Origin: JANPCX01 sp031431125
Lineage (GTDB): Bacteria; Pseudomonadota; Gammaproteobacteria; Burkholderiales; Burkholderiaceae_C
Assembly (NCBI GenBank): GCA_031431125.1
Contig: JANPCX010000026.1
Span: 1 to 39,379, forward strand
Direction: 5' to 3'
Length of the DNA: 39,379 nucleotides
Shown here: positions 14,461-23,862 of the stretch, one piece after another
Position numbering within the stretch: position 1 is the first letter of the stretch
How the letters are laid out: the number at the start of each line of letters is the position of its first letter
The notes under the pieces: model-generated
The model's input: the letters and a program-made list of their open reading frames with translations, nothing else
Databases searched by the model: none
Told to the model about the DNA's origin: nothing
Made by a program: the position numbers and the translations under genes

Positions 14461-15447
14461 ATGCAAACCAATCTGCTCAAACCCAAAGCCATTCATGTTG
14501 AACCCCTGGGTCACAACCGTGCCAAGGTGACCTTGGAGCCTTTCGAGCGTGGCTACGGCCACACCCTGGGCAATGCCCTGCGTCGTGTCCTGCTCAGCTC
14601 GATGGTCGGCTACGCACCAACGGAAGTCACCATCGCTGGCGTGTTGCACGAGTACTCCGCCATCGACGGCGTGCAAGAAGACGTGGTTCACATCATGCTG
14701 AACCTCAAGGGCGTTGTTTTCCGTTTGCACAACCGTGATGAAGTCACTTTGGTGCTGCGCAAAGAAGGCGAAGGCCCCGTGACCGCCGCTGACATCCAAA
14801 CCCCACACGACGTGGAAATCATCAACCCAGGCCATGTCATTGCCAACCTGTCGCAAGGTGGCAAGCTCGACATGCAAATCAAGGTTGAAAAAGGCCGTGG
14901 TTATGTTCCTGGCACGATGCGCCGTTATGGTGACGAGCCGACGAAGTCCATTGGCCGCATCGTGCTGGACGCTTCTTTCTCGCCCGTGGCCCGTGTCAGC
15001 TACACCGTGGAAAGTGCGCGTGTTGAGCAGCGTACCGACCTCGACAAATTGGTGATGGAAATCCACACCAACGGTGCAATTTCGCCTGAAGAGTCGATCC
15101 GCGCATCGGCGAAAATTTTGGTGGAACAACTCGCGGTGTTTGCACAGCTTGAGGGCAGCGAGATCGCCGCCTTCAGCGAGCCTCAGCAAAACAACACGCA
15201 GTTCGACCCCATTTTGCTGCGTCCTGTCGACGAGCTCGAACTCACTGTGCGTTCGGCCAACTGCCTCAAAGCCGAGAACATTTACTACATCGGCGATTTG
15301 ATTCAGCGTACCGAAACCGAGTTGCTCAAGACGCCAAACCTGGGTCGCAAGTCGCTCAACGAAATCAAAGAAGTTTTGGCATCGCGTGGCCTCACACTGG
15401 GCGCACGCCTCGAAAACTGGCCACCCCAAGGCCTCGATAAACGTTAA
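14461..15447 (+). CDS. rpoA: DNA-directed RNA polymerase alpha subunit
   Basis: The 328-residue protein is a normal alpha subunit. The N-terminal assembly domain shows LEPFERGYGHTLGNALRRVLL near residues 22-42. A linker follows near 235, and the C-terminal domain shows LRPVDELELTVRSANCLKAE and LLKTPNLGRKSLNEIKEVL, which bind UP elements and activators. Alpha dimerises to seed RNA polymerase assembly. The ATG at 14461 follows a GAAAGAAAG-rich stretch. rplQ is 119 bases downstream. Confidence 0.98.
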   Translation: MQTNLLKPKAIHVEPLGHNRAKVTLEPFERGYGHTLGNALRRVLLSSMVGYAPTEVTIAGVLHEYSAIDGVQEDVVHIMLNLKGVVFRLHNRDEVTLVLRKEGEGPVTAADIQTPHDVEIINPGHVIANLSQGGKLDMQIKVEKGRGYVPGTMRRYGDEPTKSIGRIVLDASFSPVARVSYTVESARVEQRTDLDKLVMEIHTNGAISPEESIRASAKILVEQLAVFAQLEGSEIAAFSEPQQNNTQFDPILLRPVDELELTVRSANCLKAENIYYIGDLIQRTETELLKTPNLGRKSLNEIKEVLASRGLTLGARLENWPPQGLDKR

Positions 15448-15493
15448 CTTTTTGAAGACGACCGATGGTTCAAGTCGGTTGGCTTAAATCCAA

Positions 15494-15510
15494 GGGTTGC
15501 TTTGCAACCC
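15494..15510 (+). other. Short perfect hairpin between rpoA and rplQ
   Basis: GGGTTGC (15494-15500) pairs with GCAACCC (15504-15510) around a TTT loop. No T-run follows, so it is not a terminator. It could stabilise or mark processing of the rpoA-rplQ transcript; this is inference only. Confidence 0.4.
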
Positions 15511-15566
15511 GGTGCACCCGGCAGTACCTGATACGGCTGTCGGTTTTATAAAGAAAGGTCAGCACC

Positions 15567-15962
15567 ATGCGTCACCGTCACGGACTCCGTAAACTCAACC
15601 GCACTTCCGAGCACCGCCTTGCGATGCTTCGCAATATGTGCGTCTCCTTGCTTCGCCACGAAGCCATCAAAACCACGGTGCCCAAGGCCAAAGAGCTGCG
15701 CCGCGTCGTGGAGCCCCTCATCACCTTGAGCAAAGAAGCAACGCTGGCCAACCGCCGCTTGGCCTTTGACCGTTTGCGTGACCGCGACATCGTCACCAAA
15801 CTCTTCAACGAACTTGGTCCCCGCTACAAGGCGCGTCCAGGTGGTTACACACGAATCCTGAAAATGGGTTTCCGTGTTGGCGACAACGCACCGATGGCCT
15901 TTGTAGAGCTGGTGGATCGTCCTGAGATCGCAGAAGCGCCTGAAGCGGATAAAGCCGAATAA
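15567..15962 (+). CDS. rplQ: 50S ribosomal protein L17 (bL17)
   Basis: The product of 131 residues begins MRHRHGLRKLNRTSEHRLAM, the conserved L17 start, and contains NRRLAFDRLRDRDIVTKLF and KARPGGYTRILKMGFRVGDNA. The final 15 residues are acidic (EAPEADKAE), a common variable tail. L17 lies near the tunnel exit. It is the last gene of the alpha cluster and is followed by a terminator. Confidence 0.98.
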   Translation: MRHRHGLRKLNRTSEHRLAMLRNMCVSLLRHEAIKTTVPKAKELRRVVEPLITLSKEATLANRRLAFDRLRDRDIVTKLFNELGPRYKARPGGYTRILKMGFRVGDNAPMAFVELVDRPEIAEAPEADKAE

Positions 15963-16004
15963 CGACGCCGAGCAATCCACCGGCAGCAACTCCGCCATTG
16001 AACG

Positions 16005-16030
16005 AAAGCCGACCACGAGTCGGCTTTTTT
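16005..16030 (+). terminator. Intrinsic terminator of the alpha operon
   Basis: AAAGCCGAC (16005-16013) pairs with GTCGGCTTT (16019-16027) around CACGA, followed by TTT at 16028-16030 within a T-run of six from 16025. It lies 43 bases after the rplQ stop and closes the ribosomal block. Confidence 0.88.
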
Positions 16031-16110
16031 ATTGGCGCTTCGCTGATGAACCGAGTTGAACAGCCTCCTTCCTTTTCTTCGCGCCACTGCATCGAAACAC
16101 GTCGCCAGCC

Positions 16111-16139
16111 TTGCTTTGCTGTAACGCATGTGCCATACT
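16111..16139 (+). promoter_or_regulatory. Putative promoter of the tRNA-fMet gene
   Basis: TTGCTT (16111-16116) and CATACT (16134-16139) are spaced by 17 bases and lie just upstream of the tRNA, with transcription expected near 16146. The match to consensus is partial (three and four of six). Confidence 0.45.
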
Positions 16140-16151
16140 CGTAGGCTCAGT

Positions 16152-16228
<77 letters not shown>

Positions 16229-16253
16229 AATTCAACTTGATTTGCCTTTAACT

Positions 16254-16291
16254 ACGCCCACCTTGGATCGAACCGAAGTGGGCGTTTTGTT
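16254..16291 (+). terminator. Intrinsic terminator after tRNA-fMet
   Basis: ACGCCCAC (16254-16261) pairs with GTGGGCGT (16278-16285), with further inner pairing of CTT and AAG, and is followed by TTTTGTTT. It would end the tRNA transcript and separates it from yajC. Confidence 0.75.
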
Positions 16292-16448
16292 TGGCGCTTG
16301 GGCTTGTTGTCCCCGCAGTCGCCAGGGGAAGAGTCAGGTATCACCCGAATACAATCAAAGGCTTATTTACATGCGGCGTCGCTGCGCTTAGTTAAGCGCA
16401 GTGTTGGGCGCCGACAGACTGAAACGCCATCAATAAAAGGAATCTCCC

Positions 16449-16784
16449 GTGTTCATCTCCAACGCATTCGCACAAACTGCCCCCGCTGCAACTTCCGGCG
16501 CTGATTCCATGTTTGGCAGCCTGGGCTCCATGCTGCCTTTGATTCTGATGTTCGTGGTGCTTTACTTCGTCATGATCCGCCCACAAATGAAGCGCCAGAA
16601 AGAGCACCGCGCCATGATTGATGCGCTGGCCAAAGGCGACGAGGTGGTGATCGCTGGCGGCGTGATTGGTCGCATCGCGAAAATGGGCGACAGCTATGTG
16701 CATGTTGAAGTCGCCAATGGCGTTGAGATGCAAATTCAACGCGCGTCTGTGATTCAAGTGTTGCCCAAAGGCACGTTCAAGTAA
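16449..16784 (+). CDS. yajC: Sec translocon accessory protein YajC
   Basis: The 111-residue protein has one membrane segment (LPLILMFVVLYFVMIRP, about residues 29-45) followed by QMKRQKEHRAMIDALAKGDEVV and GVIGRIAKMGDSYVHVEVA, typical of YajC. It associates with SecD and SecF in the inner membrane. The start is a GTG at 16449 with AAAGGAATC upstream. It precedes secD by 76 bases. In many proteobacteria tgt and queA lie upstream; here the tRNA gene does. Confidence 0.95.
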   Translation: MFISNAFAQTAPAATSGADSMFGSLGSMLPLILMFVVLYFVMIRPQMKRQKEHRAMIDALAKGDEVVIAGGVIGRIAKMGDSYVHVEVANGVEMQIQRASVIQVLPKGTFK

Positions 16785-16860
16785 GCCTTGATCACTGGTG
16801 CCTGCTGCAAGAGCGAACTGCCAATGAACGCTACGCGTTCGGCCCTGCAAGAAAGTTGAA

Positions 16861-18732
16861 ATGAACCGCTACCCTGTTTGGAAATACGTGGTGCTGGCAC
16901 TGGCCCTGGTGCTTGGGGCCGTTTACACCTTGCCCAATTTTTTCGGCGAAGCGCCCGCCGTGCAGGTGAGCAGTGGCAAGGCCACACTCAAACTTGATGC
17001 CAGCATGGTCAGCCGGGTACAGACCGCGCTCGATGAGGCCAAGATAGCCAGCGACTTCGTCCAGTTCGAAGGCACGTCTGTCAAGGCGCGGTTTGCCAAC
17101 ACCGATACCCAAATCCAGGCCAAAGACGTCATCAGCAAGGCCTTGAACCCCGATCCGGCAGACCCTAGTTACATCGTTGCGCTGAACTTGCTCTCCCGGT
17201 CGCCCCAGTGGTTGACCAAACTGCACGCGCTTCCCATGTACTTGGGGCTGGACTTGCGCGGTGGCGTCCATTTTTTGATGCAAGTGGACATGAGGGCCGC
17301 ACAGATCCAAGCCATTGCCACATACGCCAGCGATGCGCGAAGTTTGTTGCGCGAGAAGAAGGTGAAGTTTTCGGGCTTGAACCGCGACAGCGGCGACCTG
17401 GTCATCGAGTTCAGCGATCCCGTTGAGGCCAAGCGTGCACAAACTCTGCTGTCTGATCAGTTCCCCACCTTACGTTGGCGGCAAGAGCCCGTGGCCAATG
17501 GCAGCAATATCAACTTGATGTCGCAGTTTGCACCGGGCGCGTTGTTGGAGATTCAAAAACAAGCGCTGAGCAAAAACATTGAAACACTGCACAACCGCGT
17601 CAACGAGCTGGGCGTGACCGAGCCCGTGATACAGCAGCAGGGTGTCGACCGAATCGTGGTGCAACTCGCTGGTGTGCAAGACACCGCGCGGGCCAAAGAC
17701 ATTTTGGGTCGCACGGCAACTTTGCAAATCCGTCTTGCCGAGGCCTCGCCAGATGGCGCCGCGGAAGTCGTGCCACAGCGCGAGCGTGATGGGCGGGTGA
17801 CGCGGGTGGGATTGAAGCGTGAGGTGGTTGCAACTGGGGATCAGCTCAAACAAGCGTCGTCTACCTTCGATCAGAACCAGCGCCCGGCGGTGTCGGTGCG
17901 TCTAGACGATGTCGCCGGTAAAAACATGCGCCGCATCACACGCGAAAACATAGGTAAACCCATGGCCATCGTGCTCTATGAAAAGGGCAAAGGCGAAGCC
18001 ATCTCGGTGGCCACGATTCAAAGTGAATTCGGCAATCAGTTTCAAATCACCGGCAACTTCACGCCCCAAGAAACCGCTGACATGGCGCTCTTGACGCGGG
18101 CGGGCTCGCTGGCGGCGCCCATGGAAATCATCGAAGAGCGCACCGTGGGCCCGACCTTGGGTGCCGAGAACATTCAAATGGGGTTTAACAGCGTGCTCTA
18201 TGGTTTCGCCGCCATTGCCGTTTTCATGTGTTTTTACTACATGCTCTTTGGCGTGTTCTCTACCTTGGCTTTGGCGTTCAACCTCTTGCTCTTGATTGCG
18301 ATGTTGTCCCTGATGCAGGCCACCTTGACCTTGCCGGGTATTGCGGCCATCGCCTTGGTGTTGGGCATGGCCATTGACTCCAACGTGCTTATCAACGAGC
18401 GTATTCGTGAAGAGCTGCGCGGTGGGGCATCGCCACAGGCGGCCATCAACACGGGTTATGAAAAAGCCTTTGCCACCATCGTGGACTCCAACGTCACCAC
18501 CTTGATTGCGGGCTTGGCGTTGCTGGCGTTTGGGTCGGGGCCGGTGCGCGGGTTTGCCGTGGTGCACTGCTTGGGTATCTTGACGTCGATGTTCTCGTCG
18601 GTGATGTTCTCGCGCGGTTTGGTGAACCTGTATTACGGCGGCAAGAAAAAACTCAAAACCATGTCTATTGGCCAGGTGTGGAAACCAGAGGGCAGTAGCT
18701 CGACTTCTGGCGCAGAGCTGACCAAATCCTGA
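16861..18732 (+). CDS. secD: Protein translocase subunit SecD
   Basis: The 623-residue protein has an N-terminal membrane helix (residues 8-26), the conserved LGLDLRGG at 128-135, a large periplasmic region, and five C-terminal membrane helices starting near MGFNSVLYGFAAIAVFMCFY. The IALVLGMAIDSNVLINERIREEL segment carries the conserved acidic and basic residues of the RND-type fold. With SecF it uses the proton-motive force to pull preproteins across the inner membrane after SecYEG. It follows yajC and precedes secF by 39 bases. Confidence 0.97.
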   Translation: MNRYPVWKYVVLALALVLGAVYTLPNFFGEAPAVQVSSGKATLKLDASMVSRVQTALDEAKIASDFVQFEGTSVKARFANTDTQIQAKDVISKALNPDPADPSYIVALNLLSRSPQWLTKLHALPMYLGLDLRGGVHFLMQVDMRAAQIQAIATYASDARSLLREKKVKFSGLNRDSGDLVIEFSDPVEAKRAQTLLSDQFPTLRWRQEPVANGSNINLMSQFAPGALLEIQKQALSKNIETLHNRVNELGVTEPVIQQQGVDRIVVQLAGVQDTARAKDILGRTATLQIRLAEASPDGAAEVVPQRERDGRVTRVGLKREVVATGDQLKQASSTFDQNQRPAVSVRLDDVAGKNMRRITRENIGKPMAIVLYEKGKGEAISVATIQSEFGNQFQITGNFTPQETADMALLTRAGSLAAPMEIIEERTVGPTLGAENIQMGFNSVLYGFAAIAVFMCFYYMLFGVFSTLALAFNLLLLIAMLSLMQATLTLPGIAAIALVLGMAIDSNVLINERIREELRGGASPQAAINTGYEKAFATIVDSNVTTLIAGLALLAFGSGPVRGFAVVHCLGILTSMFSSVMFSRGLVNLYYGGKKKLKTMSIGQVWKPEGSSSTSGAELTKS

Positions 18733-18771
18733 GCGGTAGGCCGTTCAATCCCAGACTAATAGGACAAGCAC

Positions 18772-19806
18772 ATGGAGTTCTTCCGCATTCGCCGCGATAT
18801 TCCGTTCATGCGTCATGCTTTGGTGTTGAACGTGTTTTCAGCCCTGACGTTTTTCGCCGCCGTATTCTTTATCGCTACCCGGGGGCTGCATTTTTCGGTG
18901 GAGTTCACCGGCGGCACTGTGGTTGAAGTGAAGTACGCAGCAGCGGCCGATATCAATAAGTCCCGTGAAATCGTCGAGGGGCTGGGTTTCGGCGAGGTTC
19001 AGGTGCAGAACTTTGGCAGTTCGCGCGATGTCTTGATTCGGTTGCCGATCCGGGGTGAAGTGAAGCAGACCGATGTGGTTGCAAGGGTGTTTGAGGCTTT
19101 GTGCAAAGCCGAGGGCAGTGCGGTCACCACACAAGAGGTTCAGACGGACAAAGGCGAATCGCTGCGCAAACCCGTTTGCGGCACACCGGGCTCCGAGCCC
19201 GTGCATTTACAGCGCAGCGAGTTTGTAGGGCCATCTGTCGGTGCCGAGCTGGCGCGTGATGGTGCTATCGCCTTGGCCGTGACGGTGATTGGCATCATGA
19301 TCTACCTCGCGTTTCGTTTCGAGTGGAAGTTTGCGGTGGCGGGCATCATCGCCAACTTGCATGACGTGATCATCATCGTCGGGTTCTTCGCCTTCTTCCA
19401 ATGGGAATTTTCCTTGGCCGTTTTGGCCGCGGTGTTGGCGGTGCTCGGCTACTCGGTGAATGAGTCGGTGGTGATTTTTGACCGCGTCCGGGAAGCGTTC
19501 CGCAAGTACCGCAAACTGAACTCGCGAGAAGTGATTGACCACGCCATCACCAGTACCATCAGTCGCACCATCATCACCCACGGCAGCACCTTGATGATGG
19601 TGGTCGCGATGCTGATTTGGGGTGGCCCTACCTTGCACTACTTCGCTTTGGCGCTGACCATTGGTATTTTGTTTGGTGTTTACTCGTCTGTCTTTGTTGC
19701 GGCAGCGATTGCAATGTGGTTGGGTGTGAAGCGCGAAGACTTGATCAAAGCCGGCCCTGGCAAGGAGACCGACCCCGACGATCCAAATGCTGGTGCCGTG
19801 GTGTGA
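18772..19806 (+). CDS. secF: Protein translocase subunit SecF
   Basis: The 344-residue product begins MEFFRIRRDIPFMRHALVLN, has an N-terminal helix, VEFTGGTVVEV at 43-53, a periplasmic domain, and five C-terminal helices with GYSVNESVVIFDRVREAFRK, the hallmark of SecF. It pairs with SecD. The periplasmic domain is somewhat long, with an insert around EVQTDKGESLRKPVCGTPG. The gene follows secD and ends 53 bases before the DUF1631 gene; no intrinsic terminator is visible between them. Confidence 0.96.
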   Translation: MEFFRIRRDIPFMRHALVLNVFSALTFFAAVFFIATRGLHFSVEFTGGTVVEVKYAAAADINKSREIVEGLGFGEVQVQNFGSSRDVLIRLPIRGEVKQTDVVARVFEALCKAEGSAVTTQEVQTDKGESLRKPVCGTPGSEPVHLQRSEFVGPSVGAELARDGAIALAVTVIGIMIYLAFRFEWKFAVAGIIANLHDVIIIVGFFAFFQWEFSLAVLAAVLAVLGYSVNESVVIFDRVREAFRKYRKLNSREVIDHAITSTISRTIITHGSTLMMVVAMLIWGGPTLHYFALALTIGILFGVYSSVFVAAAIAMWLGVKREDLIKAGPGKETDPDDPNAGAVV

Positions 19807-19859
19807 AGGCTGGTGTAGAGTTCAGCGGTCTTCACCCTATGGTTTACCACTGACTCTTC

Positions 19860-22148
19860 ATGGCGAAAGACGCCAATTCTCTTGCCCTGGCCGCACGTGC
19901 CCGGCGCAGCTTCGTTGAGGGATTGCTCAACGCCGTACCCAGCGTGGTTCAGGCGGTAGAGCAAGCCGCCCGCCATCAGCTCAGCCAAGTGGCCGAGCGT
20001 GGTTTGGTGATGCGCAGACGTGACTTGGTGGACGATCTGCAAAAAACCGCGCCCTTTTGGCTCAGCGGCATGGTGACCACCCTGCAAGACGCCTTGAGCA
20101 CAGGCTCGGTCCCAATGTCGCGTTTTGGCGACTTGTCCGGGCCGGAAGGCCGGGCCAACAAAATGAGCCTGGTCGACAACGACACCATAGAAGGCGAAAT
20201 TCTGAGTTCAAGGCTGGCCCTGGCCATGATGGACCGCGCATCTTGGGAGTTCACCGACCTGCGCTCACGCGTCAGCGCCTTGGAAGGCCGCGACGAGTTT
20301 GAGAGCAACGACATCCTGCGGCCCCATGTTCTCGCGCGCATTGCAACCAACGCCTGGCGGCAGGCGGGCCTGAGTCATGACGGTTGGCAACTGTTACAAA
20401 TCCCTTTGCACGATGAGTTGTCTCATTTTGCAGAAGAGGCCTATCACGAGACCAACCGCTGGTTGATTGCCCAGCACGTGCTGCCTGAGATTGATCTGCG
20501 ACCCTTCATCCGACGCTCGCGTGCGACGGCGGTGCCCGCACCTGCAGGGCCGCCCAACTATGCTTCGACCACGGCCATGGGCGCACCGGATCGTGTCGGC
20601 GGCTACGACGACACCCGCCCCGCTACGCAAACAGGCCCTTTGGCGCGTGGCGCCGACCATGCGCAGGCGGTGCTCTCTCGTTTGAACAAGATGGTGAGTC
20701 GCCATCTGCCAGAGTTTGCGGACACGGCCCACGCCCACCCAACTTCTGCAGGTTTGAACGCCGCCATTTCCTTGGCCCAACAAGGGGTGGTGCAGCGGAT
20801 GCAGCCGACGCCGGGATCGGACGCGGTGGTGGCCACCCAGACAGAGGCGGCCAGCGCCCCCATGATGTTGGAGGAGCTTGCCCAGCGCAAACAAGCGCTC
20901 AAACAAGCTGCTGCCAGCCCGGTGGAACGGGCCACGATCGAGATCGTGGCCTTGCTGTTCCAAAGCATCCTCATGGAGGAGCGTATTCCGGCCACCGTTA
21001 GAGTGTGGTTTGCTCGCTTGCAAATGCCGGTCCTGCGGGTAGCGGTGTCTGAGCCAGATTTTTTTGCAGCTGCCGAACACCCGGCGCGCCGTCTGATTGA
21101 CCGCATGGGTGCCTGTGTGATGGGCTTTGACAGCCACAGCAGCCCACTGGGTGAGACTTTGGAAAAGGAAATCAAACGTATCGTGCAAGTGGTCGAGGCT
21201 TACCCCGACACGGGACGACGCGTGTTCCAAACAGTGCTCAACGAGTTCGAGAAGTTTTTGGAGAACTATTTCAGCAAAGACAACGAAACCACACGCAAGG
21301 GGGTCTCGTTGGCGCAGCAGGTGGAGCAGCGCGAAACCTTGGCGATTCAGTACACCATTGAGCTGCGCAAAATGCTCAGCGATGTCCCTGTGCAAGAGGG
21401 CGTGCGCGACTTTTTGTTCCAAGTCTGGGCTGATGTACTCGCGATGACGGCTGTCAAATCTGGCAAGTTCGGCGAAGAAATCAAGGAAATGAAGGGCGCA
21501 GCCGCCGACTTGATTTGGTCGGCCAGCGCCAAGGTGACACGGGATGAGCGCGCCGACGTGATCCGGCGCTTGCCCCCTTTGCTCAAGTTGCTGCGCGATG
21601 GCATGCAAAACGCCGGCGTCCCTGTTGCGAAACAGGATGAGCACATTCAAACCCTGAATGACTCACTGGCCGCCGCCTTCACCGCAAAAACTGCCTCCAT
21701 ACCGCATGCGCGGCTGGAAGAACTCAAAGCGCGCCTGGAAACTCTGGAGGAGTTGCTGCCCGAAGCCGATGACATGGAAATCGACAGCAACATGGTCATG
21801 GATCTGTCGGGTCATGAAAGCGCTGAGCTGGAGGTGGTGGCTTCCGGTGGATCGGCACCGACGCCTGCCATGCTGGCTTGGACCAAAGATTTGCAGGTGG
21901 GCGGGTGGTACAAATTGGACTACCGCGACCGCAACGAAGCCGTGCAGCTGGCGTGGCAGGGCATGCGCAAGCAACTGCATTTGTTTGTATCACCCCAGGG
22001 CCGTGGCATTTTGTTCCAACAGCATAGGCTGGCGGCGTTTTTGCAGTCGGGCTTGCTGGTGCCTGCGCAGGACGAATCGCTCACAACGCGGGCGACCCGC
22101 AACGCCATGGCCAAACTGGATGCAGATCCGAGCCGCTTGTTGGGCTGA
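19860..22148 (+). CDS. DUF1631 family protein
   Basis: This 762-residue cytoplasmic-looking protein resembles the DUF1631 family of betaproteobacteria, whose function is unestablished. The N terminus is helical (VVQAVEQAARHQLSQVAERG). Residues near 170-220 include LLQIPLHDELSHFAEEAYHE. The final 90 residues contain WTKDLQVGGWYKLDYRDRNE and LHLFVSPQGRGILFQQHR, a beta-rich segment that recalls PilZ-like folds; that likeness is my inference. No signal peptide or membrane segment is seen. It follows secF co-directionally without a clear Shine-Dalgarno and converges with smg. Confidence 0.72.
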   Translation: MAKDANSLALAARARRSFVEGLLNAVPSVVQAVEQAARHQLSQVAERGLVMRRRDLVDDLQKTAPFWLSGMVTTLQDALSTGSVPMSRFGDLSGPEGRANKMSLVDNDTIEGEILSSRLALAMMDRASWEFTDLRSRVSALEGRDEFESNDILRPHVLARIATNAWRQAGLSHDGWQLLQIPLHDELSHFAEEAYHETNRWLIAQHVLPEIDLRPFIRRSRATAVPAPAGPPNYASTTAMGAPDRVGGYDDTRPATQTGPLARGADHAQAVLSRLNKMVSRHLPEFADTAHAHPTSAGLNAAISLAQQGVVQRMQPTPGSDAVVATQTEAASAPMMLEELAQRKQALKQAAASPVERATIEIVALLFQSILMEERIPATVRVWFARLQMPVLRVAVSEPDFFAAAEHPARRLIDRMGACVMGFDSHSSPLGETLEKEIKRIVQVVEAYPDTGRRVFQTVLNEFEKFLENYFSKDNETTRKGVSLAQQVEQRETLAIQYTIELRKMLSDVPVQEGVRDFLFQVWADVLAMTAVKSGKFGEEIKEMKGAAADLIWSASAKVTRDERADVIRRLPPLLKLLRDGMQNAGVPVAKQDEHIQTLNDSLAAAFTAKTASIPHARLEELKARLETLEELLPEADDMEIDSNMVMDLSGHESAELEVVASGGSAPTPAMLAWTKDLQVGGWYKLDYRDRNEAVQLAWQGMRKQLHLFVSPQGRGILFQQHRLAAFLQSGLLVPAQDESLTTRATRNAMAKLDADPSRLLG

Positions 22149-22158
22149 ATTGGGGTGA

Positions 22159-22179
22159 GTGGCGGTTCAAGCTCGCCAC
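22159..22179. other. Hairpin between convergent DUF1631 and smg genes
   Basis: GTGGCG (22159-22164) can pair with CGCCAC (22174-22179) across a 9-base loop, in the 42 bases separating two convergent stop codons. There is no T-run on either strand, so it is at best a weak bidirectional terminator. Confidence 0.3.
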
Positions 22180-22190
22180 CAGGAGCGGGT

Positions 22191-22643
22191 TCAGTGAATC
22201 AGCCTGTCCTCCTCGTCAACGAAGAGTTCGTCCAAGATGAGTGCATCGGGCTCCTCGCCCAAACTCCAAAACACCATCAAGAGGATGATTTTCAAGTCCT
22301 CCAGGTCCAGTGGACCCCCAGGAATGGCGTTGGCACGGTCCACCACCATTTCACGCATCGGGGGCGGCAAAACGCCGGCTGATTCCAAGAAGCTGATGAA
22401 GCTGATGGACTCTAGACCGAGGTGGTCTTGCTCGGCAGGTGAGTACACACGCACGCTGTGTTCGGCTTGTTCACCTACATATGACTCAGCGGCACCGGCC
22501 AAGCCATCCAGCCAGGTCAGCGCTTCTTGAATCTCGTCGGACTCGAAACCCACCGACGAAAGTTTGCGAGTCAACTGGTCGTGGCCTGGACAGGCGTCCG
22601 GTCGCCAGTAGTTTTCGTACAGGTAGACGAGAACATCAAACAT
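22191..22643 (-). CDS. smg: Smg family protein (DUF494)
   Basis: From the ATG at 22643 the product is 150 residues and begins MFDVLVYLYENYWRP, the conserved Smg start; an ATG five codons upstream (22658) is also open and neither has a strong Shine-Dalgarno. Helical segments such as LTWLDGLAG and a C-terminal LEDLKIILLMVFWSLGEEPD match the family. The molecular function is not established. smg commonly lies beside dprA, as here, where it is 63 bases downstream of dprA on the same strand. No topA follows within the window. Confidence 0.88.
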   Translation of the reverse strand: MFDVLVYLYENYWRPDACPGHDQLTRKLSSVGFESDEIQEALTWLDGLAGAAESYVGEQAEHSVRVYSPAEQDHLGLESISFISFLESAGVLPPPMREMVVDRANAIPGGPLDLEDLKIILLMVFWSLGEEPDALILDELFVDEEDRLIH

Positions 22644-22705
22644 GGGTTCACTATACATGGACTGGCCGATGCCGGCGCACTCAAGAAACCCCTTCTAAGG
22701 CTTGA

Positions 22706-23827
22706 TCATCCCTGACCCAAGCGTTGAAAAAGCTGACCCGGCAGGCGGGCCACCTGGCCGCCGAGCTCCAATTCCAGCAGGGTTGCGCTGAGCGTCTCGG
22801 GCGCGGTGCCGCTGCGCTGTGACAAACTGTCCAAGCTGATGGGGTCGTAACCCATCAAATCGAGCAGAGGGCACACTGTCGATGACTCTGGTTCCGCGGC
22901 GGAGTCCAGCGCGGTCGCTGGGCGCAGCAAACCGGTCATGGACGCGAGTTCTTCCAGGACATCTGACGCGGTCTCGACCAGTTTTGCCCCCTGTTTGATC
23001 AGTGCGTGGCAGCCACGGGATTGGGGTGAGTGAATTGAACCTGGAATGGCCAGTACTTCGCGACCGCACTCGGCGGCGAGCTTGGCCGTGATCAAAGAAC
23101 CTGATTTCAGCGCGGCCTCGACCACCAAGGTGCCACTGGCCAAGCCTGCGATGATGCGATTGCGCTGAGGAAAGTAACTGGGCAAAGGAGGTGTGCCCAG
23201 GGGGTATTCGCTGAGCATCAGACCCTGCTGTGATATCTGATGAGCCAGCGCGTGATGGTCTTTGGGATAGACACGGTCCAGACCGGTTCCGACGACAGCG
23301 ATGGTGCTGCCCACACCTTCAAGCGCGCCTTCATGGGCGGCTCCGTCGATGCCAAGCGCCAACCCCGACACAACGGTTAAACCGGCTTGACTCAAAGTGC
23401 GCGCGAAGGCTCTGGCGTTCTGTAACCCTTGGGGTGTCGGGTTTCGGCTGCCCACGATCGCGATCTTGGGTGCTGCCAGCAACGACAGATTGCCTTGAGC
23501 GTAAAGCAGCAAAGGCGGATCAGCGGTTTGAAGCAAGGCGCTTGGGTAGTGCGGATCGCCTAAGGTCAGGACATGCCGTTCTGCGGGGGTTGCCTCTGCA
23601 AGCCAAATATTTGTCAGATCCAGAACGGTCTCAAAGTCGTCCGGGGCCCGCGCCAGCGCAGCAATCGCTTTTTTTGTGCCGACGTGGTCCTGGAGCGCGT
23701 TGGGTGGTGCCAGAAAGATGGCTTGGGGCGAACCAAAAGCCACCAACAAGCGTCGCATGGCGTCGCGCCCCAATCCCGGCGTGGTGACCAAACGCAGCCA
23801 TGCCGAGAGTTCATTCCGTTCCATCAT
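22706..23827 (-). CDS. dprA: DNA processing protein DprA
   Basis: The 373-residue protein shows an N-terminal SAM/HhH-like region (TTPGLGRDAMRRLL), the Rossmann-like core with GSRNPTPQG at 126-134, SGLALGIDGAAHEGAL at 154-169, and SYFPQRNRIIAGLA near 217-230. A C-terminal winged-helix (DML1-like) domain covers about 315-373. DprA binds incoming single-stranded DNA and loads RecA during natural transformation. It is flanked on the - strand by the LysM gene upstream and smg downstream. Two ATGs open the frame (MMER); either could be used. Confidence 0.95.
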   Translation of the reverse strand: MMERNELSAWLRLVTTPGLGRDAMRRLLVAFGSPQAIFLAPPNALQDHVGTKKAIAALARAPDDFETVLDLTNIWLAEATPAERHVLTLGDPHYPSALLQTADPPLLLYAQGNLSLLAAPKIAIVGSRNPTPQGLQNARAFARTLSQAGLTVVSGLALGIDGAAHEGALEGVGSTIAVVGTGLDRVYPKDHHALAHQISQQGLMLSEYPLGTPPLPSYFPQRNRIIAGLASGTLVVEAALKSGSLITAKLAAECGREVLAIPGSIHSPQSRGCHALIKQGAKLVETASDVLEELASMTGLLRPATALDSAAEPESSTVCPLLDLMGYDPISLDSLSQRSGTAPETLSATLLELELGGQVARLPGQLFQRLGQG

Positions 23828-23862
23828 CTGGATGCGACGCCCCGTAGCCGCCTAACCGAGAC

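Noticed and set aside
14287..15429. 380-codon - strand ORF
   Set aside because: It is antisense to rpoA, whose protein is unambiguous.
16350..16355. TACAAT as a -10 element for yajC
   Set aside because: No acceptable -35 hexamer was found 16-18 bases upstream.
20394..21650. 418-codon - strand ORF
   Set aside because: It lies fully antisense to the DUF1631 gene, has a His/Arg/Gln-rich composition typical of a shadow frame, and shows no recognisable domain.
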